Position numbers and translations under genes: made by a program. DNA of 64,000 bases from JBDTSW01 sp963807385 (GTDB lineage: Bacteria > Actinomycetota > Thermoleophilia > Solirubrobacterales > 70-9), in assembly GCA_963807385.1 (NCBI GenBank), contig CAWEBQ010000003.1, positions 868,001-932,000 of the forward strand, given 5' to 3'. The first letter of the stretch is position 1, and each line of letters opens with the position of its first letter. Below, piece by piece: positions 39,823 through 48,339 of the stretch. The notes below the pieces were generated by a model. That model was not told the origin of the DNA. It ran no database searches and worked only from the letters and a program-made list of their open reading frames with translations.

Positions 39823-40788
39823 GAACTTGAACCGGCGCGAGGCCTCATACCTTTCGAGGGCGAGCTGAACCAGCCTGTCGCAGACCTCCGGGTAGGGCTT
39901 CCCCGACGCCTCGAAGAGCTTTGCGAAGACGCTGGTGGCCGTGAAGCCCGGGAGAGTGTTGATCTCGTTCACGAGCACCTCCCCGTCCTCGCGAACGAAG
40001 AAGTCGCAGCGGGCGAGCCCGGACGCGTCGGCCGCCCGGAAGGCGCGCTTGGCCAGCTCCGTGAGGCGCGCGATCGCCGCGTCACCGATCGGGGCGGGGA
40101 CCACCAACCGCATCCCGCCGTCGGTGTACTTCGCCTCGTAGTCGTACCAGTCCGCGTCGATCGTGATCTGACCGGGGACCGAGACCTCGAGCTCGTCGTT
40201 GCCCATCACCGAGCACTCGACCTCGATGCCTCCGGCGTCCTCCTCGACTATCACGCGCGGGTCGTGCTTCAGCGCGGCCGCCACCGCGTCGTCGAGTTCG
40301 GCCTGCGCGTCCGCGACCTTCGAGATCCCGACGCTGGAACCCAGGCGGGAGGGCTTTACCCAGAGGGGACGGCGCATAGCGGCTACCATGTCGAGCCATC
40401 CCTCCTCCCCCGCCTCGCAGAACGCCACCTGCGGCAGGCCATGGAACGCGTACAGGCGCTTGAGGATGAGCTTGTCCATCGTGATGGCCGCCGCCAGAAC
40501 CCCCGGACCGACATAGGGGACGTCAAGGCACTCGAGCAGCCCCTGAACGGTCCCGTCCTCGCCGAACGGGCCGTGCAGGACCGGGAAGACGACGTCGGCG
40601 CCCAGCAGCCCGGCGCCGGGATCGGCCGAGACCGGCGCGCCGTCGGATGACCAGCGTCCCTCCCGTGAAATGAGCACGGAGACCGCCTCGTGGCCGGCCG
40701 TCCGCAGGCCCTCGGCCACCGAGCGTCCGGACTCGATCGAGACGTCGTGCTCGCTGGAGCGGCCTCCGCTCAGGACCACGACCCTCAT
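39820..40788 (-). CDS. ddl: D-alanine--D-alanine ligase
   Basis: The 322-residue ATP-grasp enzyme makes D-Ala-D-Ala for peptidoglycan. It begins RVVVLSGGRSSEHDVSIESG, the Ddl N-terminal motif with the catalytic Glu and Ser, and continues with FPVLHGPFGEDGTVQGLLE, PYVGPGVLAAAITMDK, WVKPSRLGSSVGISKV and DFFVREDGEVLVNEINTLPGFT. All substrate-binding residues appear present; nothing marks it as a D-Ala-D-Lac variant. Its ATG overlaps the pknB stop (ATGA), so it is the last gene of the fhaA-to-pknB operon, an unusual partner for that cluster. Confidence 0.96.
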   Translation of the reverse strand: MRVVVLSGGRSSEHDVSIESGRSVAEGLRTAGHEAVSVLISREGRWSSDGAPVSADPGAGLLGADVVFPVLHGPFGEDGTVQGLLECLDVPYVGPGVLAAAITMDKLILKRLYAFHGLPQVAFCEAGEEGWLDMVAAMRRPLWVKPSRLGSSVGISKVADAQAELDDAVAAALKHDPRVIVEEDAGGIEVECSVMGNDELEVSVPGQITIDADWYDYEAKYTDGGMRLVVPAPIGDAAIARLTELAKRAFRAADASGLARCDFFVREDGEVLVNEINTLPGFTATSVFAKLFEASGKPYPEVCDRLVQLALERYEASRRFKF

Positions 40789-42713
40789 CGCCCGGCCCGG
40801 TCCTTGTGCTTCGGCGTCCCGAGCGGCTCCTCCTCGGGCGGCGGCTCCTCCTGCGGCTCCTCGTAGACCCCGACCACGATCGTCACGGTGTCGCCCATCT
40901 GCACCCTCGTACCGGAGCCGGGCGCCTGGTCGATCACGCGACCGTCCTCCGATTCGTCGTCGGTCGCCTCCTCGTCTATGACCACGTTCAGGCCGTCGCC
41001 GATCAGGTTGGTGCGCGCGGCCGACTCGGTCTGGCCCTCCACGTTGGGAACGATCACCGAGCCGGCGCCCGTGGAGACGATGATCGTCACCGTGTCCCCC
41101 TTTCTGAGCTGGCTGTCAGGCCCGGGGCTCTGGCCGATCACCTCGCCCTCGGGCTGGTCCGCGTCACGCGTGTCGACGTCGATGATGAAGCCGAGGCGCT
41201 TCAGCTCCGACTCGGCCTCGGAGCGCTGAAGCCCGATCACGCTGGGCAGCGTCACGAGGTTCTGCCCGCGCGAGACGAGGAGCGTTACGCGGGACTGGCA
41301 CTCGACCTCGTTGCCGACGCCGGGCTTCGTGCCGATCGCGCGCCCCGGCTTGACCTTCCTCGAGAACGCCTGCCGGCTGCGCACGAGGAGCTCGGCCCGC
41401 TGCAAGCGCTTTGCGGCGTCCGCCTCCGACAGTCCCTGCACCGGTGGAACCGCCACCTGGGCCCCGGTGGAGACCGTGATCTCCACCGCCGACCCCTCGT
41501 CGGCCTCCTTGCCCGCCGCGGGGTTCTGCTCGACCACGGTGTCCGGCTCGTTGCAGCTGGGGGCGGGGCGTACCTGGACCTCGAAACCGGCGTCCTCGAG
41601 CAGCATCTGGGCGCTGGCCAGGGTCTCCTCGGTCACCTTGGGCACCGGCACCTGCCCCGGCCGGGTGAGCGCGAAGGCGGCGACGCCGCCGAGGAGCAGC
41701 ACGATCCCGCCGATGATCAGCGCCCGCTTGCGGGTCATCCAGCCGCCGTTCTCCCCGGCCTTCGCCTCCTCCTGCTCGGCCATCATCGCCGCCGCGGCGG
41801 GGTCGGGGCCCATGGTGGCCGCAACCGCCGCGCCCAGGCCGGCGGCTGCGGCGACCGCGCCGTAGGCGTCCGTCTCCCCGATCGAGTTTGGGTCGGCCTC
41901 GGCGGCGTCGAGGGCACGCGAGAACTCGTCCGCGGTTGCGAAGCGATTGGCCGTGTCCTTGGCCAGGGCCTTCAGCACCACGGAGTCCAGCGCCGGGCTG
42001 ACGTTCGGGTTGAGCTGGGACGGGGGCCTGGGCTGCTCGGAGACCTGCTTGAGGGCGATCGTCACCGCGCTCTCGCCGTCGAACGGCACCCCTCCGGTCA
42101 GCGCCTCGTAGAGGATCACGCCGGTCGAGTAGAGGTCGGAGGGGCCGTTCACCTCCAGCCCCTGCGCCTGCTCTGGCGACAGGTAATGCGCCGTCCCCAG
42201 CACCGACCCGGTCTGCGTGATCTCCGAGGGGCCCGCGCGGGCGATGCCGAAGTCCGTAACGCGGGCGCGGCCCTCCGCGTCCACCAGGACATTGCCCGGC
42301 TTCAGGTCGCGATGCACGATCCCGCGCTCGTGAGCGAAGCGGACGCCCGCCAGGATCTGCCGGGTGATCTCCACGGCCTCGCCGACCGAGAGGCCGCGCT
42401 CGATCAGGTCCTTCAGCGCCGCGCCCGCAACGTACTCCATGGCGATGTAGTGGGTCCCCTCCCACTCGCCACGGTCGTAGACCCCGACCACGTTCGGGTG
42501 CTGGAGGCCGGCGGCCGACTGCGCCTCGCGCTTGAACCGCTCGACGAACTGGGCGTCGGCGACGAAGCGCTCGTGCAGGAACTTCAGCGCCACCTTGCGG
42601 CCCAGGGTGGTGTCGTCGGCCAGCCAGACGTCGGCCATCCCGCCCGACCCCAACCGTGAGATCAGGATGTACCGCCCGCCGTCGACCTCCTTCCCCGCCT
42701 CGAGCCTCGCCAC
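40785..42713 (-). CDS. pknB: PASTA-domain Ser/Thr protein kinase
   Basis: The 642-residue membrane kinase has an N-terminal catalytic domain (Gly loop LGSGGMADVWLADD, Lys K44, HRDLKPGNV with D136, DFGIA), a juxtamembrane segment, one helix (ALIIGGIVLLLGGVAAFAL) and four PASTA repeats in the extracellular part. PASTA domains bind uncross-linked peptidoglycan or lipid II, so this is the PknB sensor that controls cell-wall synthesis and division through FhaA, PstP and others. Start is GTG 42713, 7 bases after the pbpA stop. The tail after the last PASTA is Glu/Pro-rich. Confidence 0.96.
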   Translation of the reverse strand: MARLEAGKEVDGGRYILISRLGSGGMADVWLADDTTLGRKVALKFLHERFVADAQFVERFKREAQSAAGLQHPNVVGVYDRGEWEGTHYIAMEYVAGAALKDLIERGLSVGEAVEITRQILAGVRFAHERGIVHRDLKPGNVLVDAEGRARVTDFGIARAGPSEITQTGSVLGTAHYLSPEQAQGLEVNGPSDLYSTGVILYEALTGGVPFDGESAVTIALKQVSEQPRPPSQLNPNVSPALDSVVLKALAKDTANRFATADEFSRALDAAEADPNSIGETDAYGAVAAAAGLGAAVAATMGPDPAAAAMMAEQEEAKAGENGGWMTRKRALIIGGIVLLLGGVAAFALTRPGQVPVPKVTEETLASAQMLLEDAGFEVQVRPAPSCNEPDTVVEQNPAAGKEADEGSAVEITVSTGAQVAVPPVQGLSEADAAKRLQRAELLVRSRQAFSRKVKPGRAIGTKPGVGNEVECQSRVTLLVSRGQNLVTLPSVIGLQRSEAESELKRLGFIIDVDTRDADQPEGEVIGQSPGPDSQLRKGDTVTIIVSTGAGSVIVPNVEGQTESAARTNLIGDGLNVVIDEEATDDESEDGRVIDQAPGSGTRVQMGDTVTIVVGVYEEPQEEPPPEEEPLGTPKHKDRAGR

Positions 42714-42720
42714 AGCCGCC

Positions 42721-44190
42721 TCAGCCCTCCAGCAGCGACTGCATCACGGCGGTGGCGATCGGGCCGGCGACCTCGCCGCCGGTGCAGCCCGTGCACTTCT
42801 CGATCATCGCGGCCACCGCCACCTGGGGGTCGTCGGCCGGCGCGAACCCGATGAACCAGGGCCGGTTGATGCTGGCCGCCACGTCGATCTCCGCGGTGCC
42901 GGTCTTACCGGCGAAGGAGACGCCCCCGACCGACAGCCCGGCGGCGGTCCCCTCCTCCGTCACGTTGACCATCATCTCGGTCACCTGCTGGGCGGTCTCG
43001 TCGCTCATCACCCCGGAGGCGCGGTCCGGGTCGAGCTCGTCGATGGTGCGCCCGTCTGGGTCCTTAGCCTCCTGGAGGAGGTTTGGCTTCATCAGGTCGC
43101 CGCCGTTGGCGACGGCCGCCGCCACCTCGGCCATCTGCAGCGGGGTGGCCGAGGCCTGCCCCTCCTCGCCGCCCTGTCCGATCGCCACTCGCCCGACGTC
43201 GAAGCTCGCCTCGACCAGGTCTCCGGAGGAGTTGTAGACGCCGCTCGCCAGCATCTGCCCGTCCGGATAGTTCAGCTTCGGATCCGCGTAGAAGCCGAAT
43301 CGCTTCATGTAGTCCACCATCGTGCCGGTGCCCAGCTCCACCCCCACCTGCGCCCAGTAGGTGTTGACCGAGTTCGTGAGCGCCGTGGTCATGTCGATCG
43401 TGCCGAAGTTGGTGCCACCGGAGTTGGCGAGCGGCTGCCCGGAGATCTGCTTTCCGGAATCGGCGTTGAGGGTCGTGTCCGGGTCGAACTGCCCCGAGTC
43501 GAGGGCGGCCGTGGCGGTCACCACCTTCATCGTCGAGCCCGGCGTGTAGACGCTCTGCGTAGGCCGATTGACCAGCGGCGCCGCCGGGTCGGTCGAGAGC
43601 TTGCTGAAGGTCTTCGAGCTCTGGACCAGGTTGGGGTCGAACCCCGGGATCGACGCCATGACCTTCACCGCCCCCGTCTCGGGGTCGAGCGCGACCACCG
43701 AGCCTCCGACGCCCGGCTCGGCGGCGGCCGTCAGCTGCTGGACGGCCAGGCGCTGAGCCTCGGCGTCGAGCGTGAGGGTGATGTCGGCGCCCTCGGGCGG
43801 GATGTCGCGCAACTGGTCGATGATCGAGGCGAACTCGTTCTGCTCCCCGGAGAGCAGCTCGTTCTCGGACAGCTCGATGCCGGTGCGTCCGACCTCCACG
43901 AAGGAGTAGCCGATGGGGTTCCCGAACGTGTTCGGATCGTCCACGGGATAGCGGCGGACGAATACCGGCTTGTTGCCCCCGCCCTCCGGGATGCTCTCCG
44001 CCAGCAGGACACCGTCGGAGGTGGTGATCGTGCCACGGGGGATCTGCTGCTCGGCGATCAGGGCTCGGCGGTTCTCGGTCTTTTCCTCCAGCTCCTCGGC
44101 GTCGAAGACCGCCCACCTCGAGCTGAAGTAGATGAGGGTTGCGAACAGCACCAGAACGAGCAGGTACAGGCGGATGATCGGGGCGTTCAT
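42721..44190 (-). CDS. pbpA: penicillin-binding protein, transpeptidase (PbpA/FtsI type)
   Basis: The 489-residue class B penicillin-binding protein has an N-terminal membrane anchor (about 5-22), a dimerisation region and a transpeptidase domain with all three motifs: STMK at 219-222, SVN at 274-276 and KTG at 429-431. It cross-links peptidoglycan outside the membrane, working with the adjacent RodA as a SEDS-bPBP pair. The ATG overlaps the rodA stop by 4 bases, so both are made together. Two Cys in EKCTGCTGG near the C-terminus could form a disulfide. Confidence 0.96.
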   Translation of the reverse strand: MNAPIIRLYLLVLVLFATLIYFSSRWAVFDAEELEEKTENRRALIAEQQIPRGTITTSDGVLLAESIPEGGGNKPVFVRRYPVDDPNTFGNPIGYSFVEVGRTGIELSENELLSGEQNEFASIIDQLRDIPPEGADITLTLDAEAQRLAVQQLTAAAEPGVGGSVVALDPETGAVKVMASIPGFDPNLVQSSKTFSKLSTDPAAPLVNRPTQSVYTPGSTMKVVTATAALDSGQFDPDTTLNADSGKQISGQPLANSGGTNFGTIDMTTALTNSVNTYWAQVGVELGTGTMVDYMKRFGFYADPKLNYPDGQMLASGVYNSSGDLVEASFDVGRVAIGQGGEEGQASATPLQMAEVAAAVANGGDLMKPNLLQEAKDPDGRTIDELDPDRASGVMSDETAQQVTEMMVNVTEEGTAAGLSVGGVSFAGKTGTAEIDVAASINRPWFIGFAPADDPQVAVAAMIEKCTGCTGGEVAGPIATAVMQSLLEG

Positions 44191-45551
44191 GCCCTGATCA
44201 CCCCCAGGTCGTCGCCCGGCTGGCGGTCGGGCTTCGGTCGTCGTGCCTCGTTGGAGATCAGCAACAGCAGTGCGATCAGGATCATGTTGGCCACCACCGA
44301 GGTACCGCCGAAGGAGACGAAGGGCATGGTGACGCCGGTGAGCGGGATCACCTTGGTGACGCCGCCGATGATCACGAAGGTCTGCAGCGCGAGCACCGCC
44401 GTGAGGCCGACGGCGAGGAGCTTCGAAAACGCGTCCGAGGCCATCAGCGCCGTCTTGAAGCCGCGGGCGACGATCAGCGCGTAGATCAGGATCACCGCCG
44501 CGCCTCCGAAGAGGCCCATCTCGGAGACGATCACGGCGTAGATGAAGTCGGTGTGCGGCTCGGGCAGAATCGAGCCGCAGAACGGAAAGCCCTCCTTGCA
44601 GGAGTCGGGGAAGAAGGGCCCCGGGAAGCGCAGCAGCGACTCCCCCAGGCCGGTTCCGAACAGGCCGCCGTCGGCCTGCGCGAACAGCGACTGCTGGATC
44701 TGCCCCGCGCCGTCGGGCCCGTTCTTGCCGAACGGGTCGAGCCAGATGTCCACGCGGTCCTGGACGTGTGGGGTTCTTCGCGCGAGGAAGGTGGCGCCGG
44801 CCAGGAACAGGCCGAGGCCCGCGACCACGTACGACAGGCGTGAGGTCGCAACGTAGAGCACGGCGAGGAACGCTCCAAAGAACATCAGCGAGCTGCCGAG
44901 GTCACGGACGACGAAGAGCATCAGCATCGCCGCGCCCCAGACCACGATGAGCGGGCCGAAGTGCTTGAGCGGCGGGATCGTGACGCCCAGGACCTTCCGC
45001 GCGGCGACCGAGAGCATCTCCCGGTTCTCCGCCAGGTACGAGGCGAGGAAGACGACTATCCCGATCTTGGCGAACTCGGAGGGCTGGAACGAAAGCGGCC
45101 CCAGGTTCACCTGCAGATAGGCGCCGTTGACCTGGTTTCGCAGCAGGAACGGCGAGAACAGCAGGATGATCGAGCCCACCGCGATCAGGTAGCGATAGCG
45201 CTCGAGCGCGTGGTAGTCGCGCAGGAAGATGATCGTCCCCCCGAACAGCACCAGCCCGCCGAGGAAGAGGCTCGCCTGCCGTACGGCCAGGTCGGCGTCG
45301 ATCCGGTAGATGACGATCAGCCCGATCGCCGCCAGGGTCGCGACGAGCGGAAACAGGTAGGGGTCGGCGTGCGGCAGGCGGATCCGCAGCAGGATGTGGG
45401 CGGCGACGCAGAGCGCCACGAAGTAGCCGCCGTAGATCAGGCTGAGATCGCCGATCTCGTCGGACTGGACGATGAACACGGCGGAGAACCCGGCCACCAC
45501 GAGCAGAGCGACCGGGATGAGCGCGACCAGCTCCCGGTTCCGGGCGCTCAT
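44187..45551 (-). CDS. rodA: SEDS peptidoglycan glycosyltransferase (RodA/FtsW)
   Basis: The 454-residue polytopic protein (about 12 helices) has the SEDS family loop with GLGESLLRFPGPFFPDSCKEGFPFCGSILPEPHTDFIYAVIVSEMG. It contains the conserved Glu/His region and LSFQPSEFAKIGIVVFLASY, where the catalytic Asp/Glu-bearing loop starts. SEDS proteins polymerise lipid II into glycan strands with their partner PBP, here the gene directly downstream. A C-terminal FVSFGGTSVVANMILIALLLLISNEA motif is also typical. The cluster position favours the PknB-regulated RodA of actinobacteria rather than FtsW. Confidence 0.95.
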   Translation of the reverse strand: MSARNRELVALIPVALLVVAGFSAVFIVQSDEIGDLSLIYGGYFVALCVAAHILLRIRLPHADPYLFPLVATLAAIGLIVIYRIDADLAVRQASLFLGGLVLFGGTIIFLRDYHALERYRYLIAVGSIILLFSPFLLRNQVNGAYLQVNLGPLSFQPSEFAKIGIVVFLASYLAENREMLSVAARKVLGVTIPPLKHFGPLIVVWGAAMLMLFVVRDLGSSLMFFGAFLAVLYVATSRLSYVVAGLGLFLAGATFLARRTPHVQDRVDIWLDPFGKNGPDGAGQIQQSLFAQADGGLFGTGLGESLLRFPGPFFPDSCKEGFPFCGSILPEPHTDFIYAVIVSEMGLFGGAAVILIYALIVARGFKTALMASDAFSKLLAVGLTAVLALQTFVIIGGVTKVIPLTGVTMPFVSFGGTSVVANMILIALLLLISNEARRPKPDRQPGDDLGVIRA

Positions 45552-45567
45552 GGGCCGGCGGGGTCTG

Positions 45568-46926
45568 TCACGGGGTTCCGCCGCCGCCCGCGGCGTTACC
45601 GCCCTGGGCGCCGCCTGCCTGCGCGCCGCCGCCCGCGGACTTCCCGTCGCCGCCCTTGCCGCCTCCGTCCTGTTTGCCGCCGCCGCTCTGCTGCTTCGCC
45701 TTGGGCTTGTCCGGCTGCTTCGGCCTTGGCTTCGGCTTCGGGGGGTTCGCGGGCTCCGCCCGGGACTCGAGTGAGTCGATCAGGGACAGGGCGTCGTCCT
45801 TGGAGCGCAGGGAGTGGGCCGCCACCGTCTTTTGGTCCTCCTCGGAGAGCGAGGAGACCTGGATCGGGCTGGATTCGACCTCGCCGTAGAGCTCGATGCC
45901 CAGGGCCATGTCGTAGGGCAGGCCCCGGAACAGGGCGACCCGGCCACCCTCATCGCCGCCGAGGAAGTACACCTGGCGGGCGCCGAGGATCGCGGCGGTA
46001 ACGATGCCGCCCACGACGAGTAGCACCGCGAGGGCCTTCAACGCTGTGCGGGTCCGGGTCCGCTTCGGACGCCGGCGGCCTCCGGCTCGGGCCCGGGAGC
46101 GCTCGGTGGAGCGGGCCGCGGCGCCCTCGCGAACGGCCTCCGCGGTGAGCCCGGCCTCGGCGGCGGTCGGGCCGACGAGCGTCGCGGTGTTATCAAGCGC
46201 CGAGGCGTCGCCTTCGCCCACCCGGAAGAGCACCACGGTGATGTTGTCGCGTCCGCCCGCGACGTTCGCCTGCTCAACCAGCTTGCTCGCGGCCTCCTCC
46301 AGGCTCGCGGAGCGGGCCAGGAGCGTGGCGATCATGTCGTCCTTGACCATGGTCGTCAGGCCGTCGGAGCACAGCAGGTAAATATCGCCCGGCTTCGCCC
46401 GGTAGGTCATGGTGTCCACCTCGACCTCCCGCTCGGGGCCGAGCGCCCGGGTGATGATCGAGCGCTGCGGGTGATCCTCGGCCTGCTCCCTGGTCAGCTT
46501 GCCCTGCCGAAGCAGCTCCTCGACGAGAGAGTGGTCGGCGGTGAGCAGCCGCAGGTCGCCGTCCCGCAACAGGTATGCACGGCTGTCGCCGACGTGGGCG
46601 AGGCTCACGTCCTCGCCCTCGACCAGCGCCGCGGTAAACGTGGTGCCCATCCCCGAGCGGGCCTCGTCCTCGGCGGCGAGGTCGTTGATGCGGGCGTTGG
46701 CCGCCAGCGCCACCGAGCGCAGATAGGCCTCGGGCGCGGCATCGCCGCGCTCGGCGGGACCGAAGGACTCGGCGGCGATCCGCGAGGCAACCTCTCCCGC
46801 CTGGGCGCCGCCCATCCCGTCGGCGACGGCGAATACCGGCGAGCCGACGAAGAAGGAGTCCTCGTTCGCCGAGCGCTGGCGCCCGGTGTCCGAGAGATAC
46901 GCCTGCTCGACGATCCTCAAGCCCAT
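45568..46926 (-). CDS. pstP: PP2C-family Ser/Thr protein phosphatase
   Basis: The 452-residue protein has an N-terminal PP2C domain (about 1-240) with RQRSANEDSFF, AVADGMGG (D36), GTTFTAALVEG, HVGDSRAYLLRDGDL, LLCSDGLT and GGRDNITVVLFRV. These hold the two-metal site. A helix near 300-320 anchors it, and about 130 residues with Pro/Lys and Gly/Ala-rich low complexity follow outside. It reverses phosphorylation by the kinases of the same operon. Length and architecture match PstP of actinobacteria. Confidence 0.95.
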   Translation of the reverse strand: MGLRIVEQAYLSDTGRQRSANEDSFFVGSPVFAVADGMGGAQAGEVASRIAAESFGPAERGDAAPEAYLRSVALAANARINDLAAEDEARSGMGTTFTAALVEGEDVSLAHVGDSRAYLLRDGDLRLLTADHSLVEELLRQGKLTREQAEDHPQRSIITRALGPEREVEVDTMTYRAKPGDIYLLCSDGLTTMVKDDMIATLLARSASLEEAASKLVEQANVAGGRDNITVVLFRVGEGDASALDNTATLVGPTAAEAGLTAEAVREGAAARSTERSRARAGGRRRPKRTRTRTALKALAVLLVVGGIVTAAILGARQVYFLGGDEGGRVALFRGLPYDMALGIELYGEVESSPIQVSSLSEEDQKTVAAHSLRSKDDALSLIDSLESRAEPANPPKPKPRPKQPDKPKAKQQSGGGKQDGGGKGGDGKSAGGGAQAGGAQGGNAAGGGGTP

Positions 46927-46981
46927 GAACTACCTGCGGCGGCTCCGCCGCCTGACACGCCCGTTTTGGTGCTGAAGCAAC

Positions 46982-47461
46982 TCATGACTCAGCCAGCTCG
47001 AGCTCGAACCGGAACTCCGTGTCGCCGATGCGGATCTCGTCGAGGTCGTTCAGCGCGGCCTCGCCGGTGAGCTGTCCGTCGTTTAAGTACGTGCCGTTCG
47101 TGGAGCTGAGGTCCTCCGCGTAGTAGGACCCGGATCTCGAGAAGACCCGCATGTGAATGCCGGAGGCGAAGCGGTCCTCGATGCGAACGTCGGCGTCGGG
47201 GGACCGCCCGACGGTGAGCCCGCCGAACAGATCGAGGCGGTCGCCGGCGTCCAGCCCGCCGCCCTTCAGGACGACCAGGGAGGCGTCGGTGCCGGGCTCG
47301 CGTCCGCCGGGGCCTGCCGGGTGGAAGCCCGTCGCCTCCGGGGCCGGCATCGCGGTCGTCCGCAGTTCCTTCAGCGCGCTGCGGGCGATCCAGAGCAGGA
47401 ACAGGTAGAGCACGATCAGGAACCCGAACTTGAGCGCGACCGCGATGGGATCAGTGTCCAT
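46982..47461 (-). CDS. fhaB: FHA-domain membrane protein FhaB
   Basis: The 159-residue protein has one N-terminal transmembrane helix (about 9-28) and a C-terminal FHA domain (about 75-150) with the phosphothreonine-binding loop residues GRSPDADVRI, S-G-IHMRVF and LSSTNGTYLNDG. It reads phosphorylated Thr on kinase substrates at the membrane. In mycobacteria the equivalent, FhaB/FipA, links PknB to the division machinery. It is 7 bases from the fhaA stop and 55 bases before pstP. Confidence 0.93.
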   Translation of the reverse strand: MDTDPIAVALKFGFLIVLYLFLLWIARSALKELRTTAMPAPEATGFHPAGPGGREPGTDASLVVLKGGGLDAGDRLDLFGGLTVGRSPDADVRIEDRFASGIHMRVFSRSGSYYAEDLSSTNGTYLNDGQLTGEAALNDLDEIRIGDTEFRFELELAES

Positions 47462-47468
47462 CAGCCAC

Positions 47469-48236
47469 TCAATGCTCGATGTCGAAGGTAAAGGAGGTGG
47501 TGCCGAGCGAGACGTGGTCGCCGGGGGACAGGCGGGAACTCTCGACCTTGCGGTCGTTGACCTTCACGCCGTTGGTGGATCCGAGGTCCACTATCCCCCA
47601 GTCCCCGCTGTCGGCGCGGCGCAGCTCGGCGTGCTTGCGGGAGATGTTCGGGTCCGCGAGCACGCAGTCGCACTCGCGCGAGCGGCCGATGCTGGCCACG
47701 GGGCCGTCGAGGACGTAGCGGCGATCGTCCAGTGAGACGATGGCCTTCGTCTCGGTGAGGCCGGGCGTGGGACCTCGCCTACGCTTGGGCTGCTCCTTCG
47801 GCGGGACTGAGTAGACCATCGTGTGGCCCTGCTCGCCCTGCTCCGGCGCCTCCCCCTGACGCTGCGGCGGCTTGACCAGGCGGGTCTGGATGCCGAACTC
47901 GCCCAGCCGCAGGCGATCGTCGGTCTCGAGCTCGACCTCGGGCCGGGTCAGCAACGCGTAGTCGTGCCGGCGAGCGTGCTCGAGCAGGTAGGCGGAGAGC
48001 TCCTGGCCCAGCGAGCGCTCATACCCCTCGAAGCGCTTGCGGTCCTCCTCGGACATCCAGACCGTGTACTGGTTGGGCACATAGATCCGGGAGATCGAGG
48101 TCGTCTTGTGGGCGTCCATCTCCTTCGCGAGCTTGCGCGCGATCTCAACCGGCTGGACCTGTGAGGAGAAGGCACGGCTGAACACCCCTTCGACGAGGTT
48201 CTCGAGCCGCTGCTCCAGGTTCCGTAGGACGCTGAT
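47469..48236 (-). CDS. fhaA: FHA-domain protein FhaA (DUF3662), non-ATG start likely
   Basis: The product has an N-terminal DUF3662 domain with VFSRAFSSQVQPVEIARKLAKEMDAH and YVPNQYTV, a linker, and an FHA domain with ASIGRSRECDCVLADPNISRKHAELR and LGSTNGVKVNDRK. It binds phosphorylated MurJ-type and kinase partners in the PknB network. The first standard start is GTG 48185, but coding clearly extends 17 codons upstream as ISVLRNLEQRLENLVEG, exactly like the family N-terminus MSVLRNLEQ. The codon in the Met place is ATC (48236-48234), preceded by GGAG. It may be a real AUC start or a single-base error. Confidence 0.88.
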   Translation of the reverse strand: MSVLRNLEQRLENLVEGVFSRAFSSQVQPVEIARKLAKEMDAHKTTSISRIYVPNQYTVWMSEEDRKRFEGYERSLGQELSAYLLEHARRHDYALLTRPEVELETDDRLRLGEFGIQTRLVKPPQRQGEAPEQGEQGHTMVYSVPPKEQPKRRRGPTPGLTETKAIVSLDDRRYVLDGPVASIGRSRECDCVLADPNISRKHAELRRADSGDWGIVDLGSTNGVKVNDRKVESSRLSPGDHVSLGTTSFTFDIEH

Positions 48237-48315
48237 CTTCCACTCTCCGTCGGGTGTCCGGCCTGATTCGTTGCAGGCCGTGCGAGACCCGCGGAAGCGG
48301 GCGCGCTGAGCGAGA

Positions 48316-48321
48316 ATCCTA
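48316..48321 (-). promoter_or_regulatory. -10 box for the fhaA operon
   Basis: TAGGAT on the minus strand (48321-48316) predicts transcription from about 48309, leaving a leader of roughly 70 bases before the ATC/GTG starts of fhaA. No clear -35 is seen. It falls just downstream of the end of the polytopic kinase gene. Confidence 0.4.
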
Positions 48322-48339
48322 GTGGGGTTGCGCTCGGCC

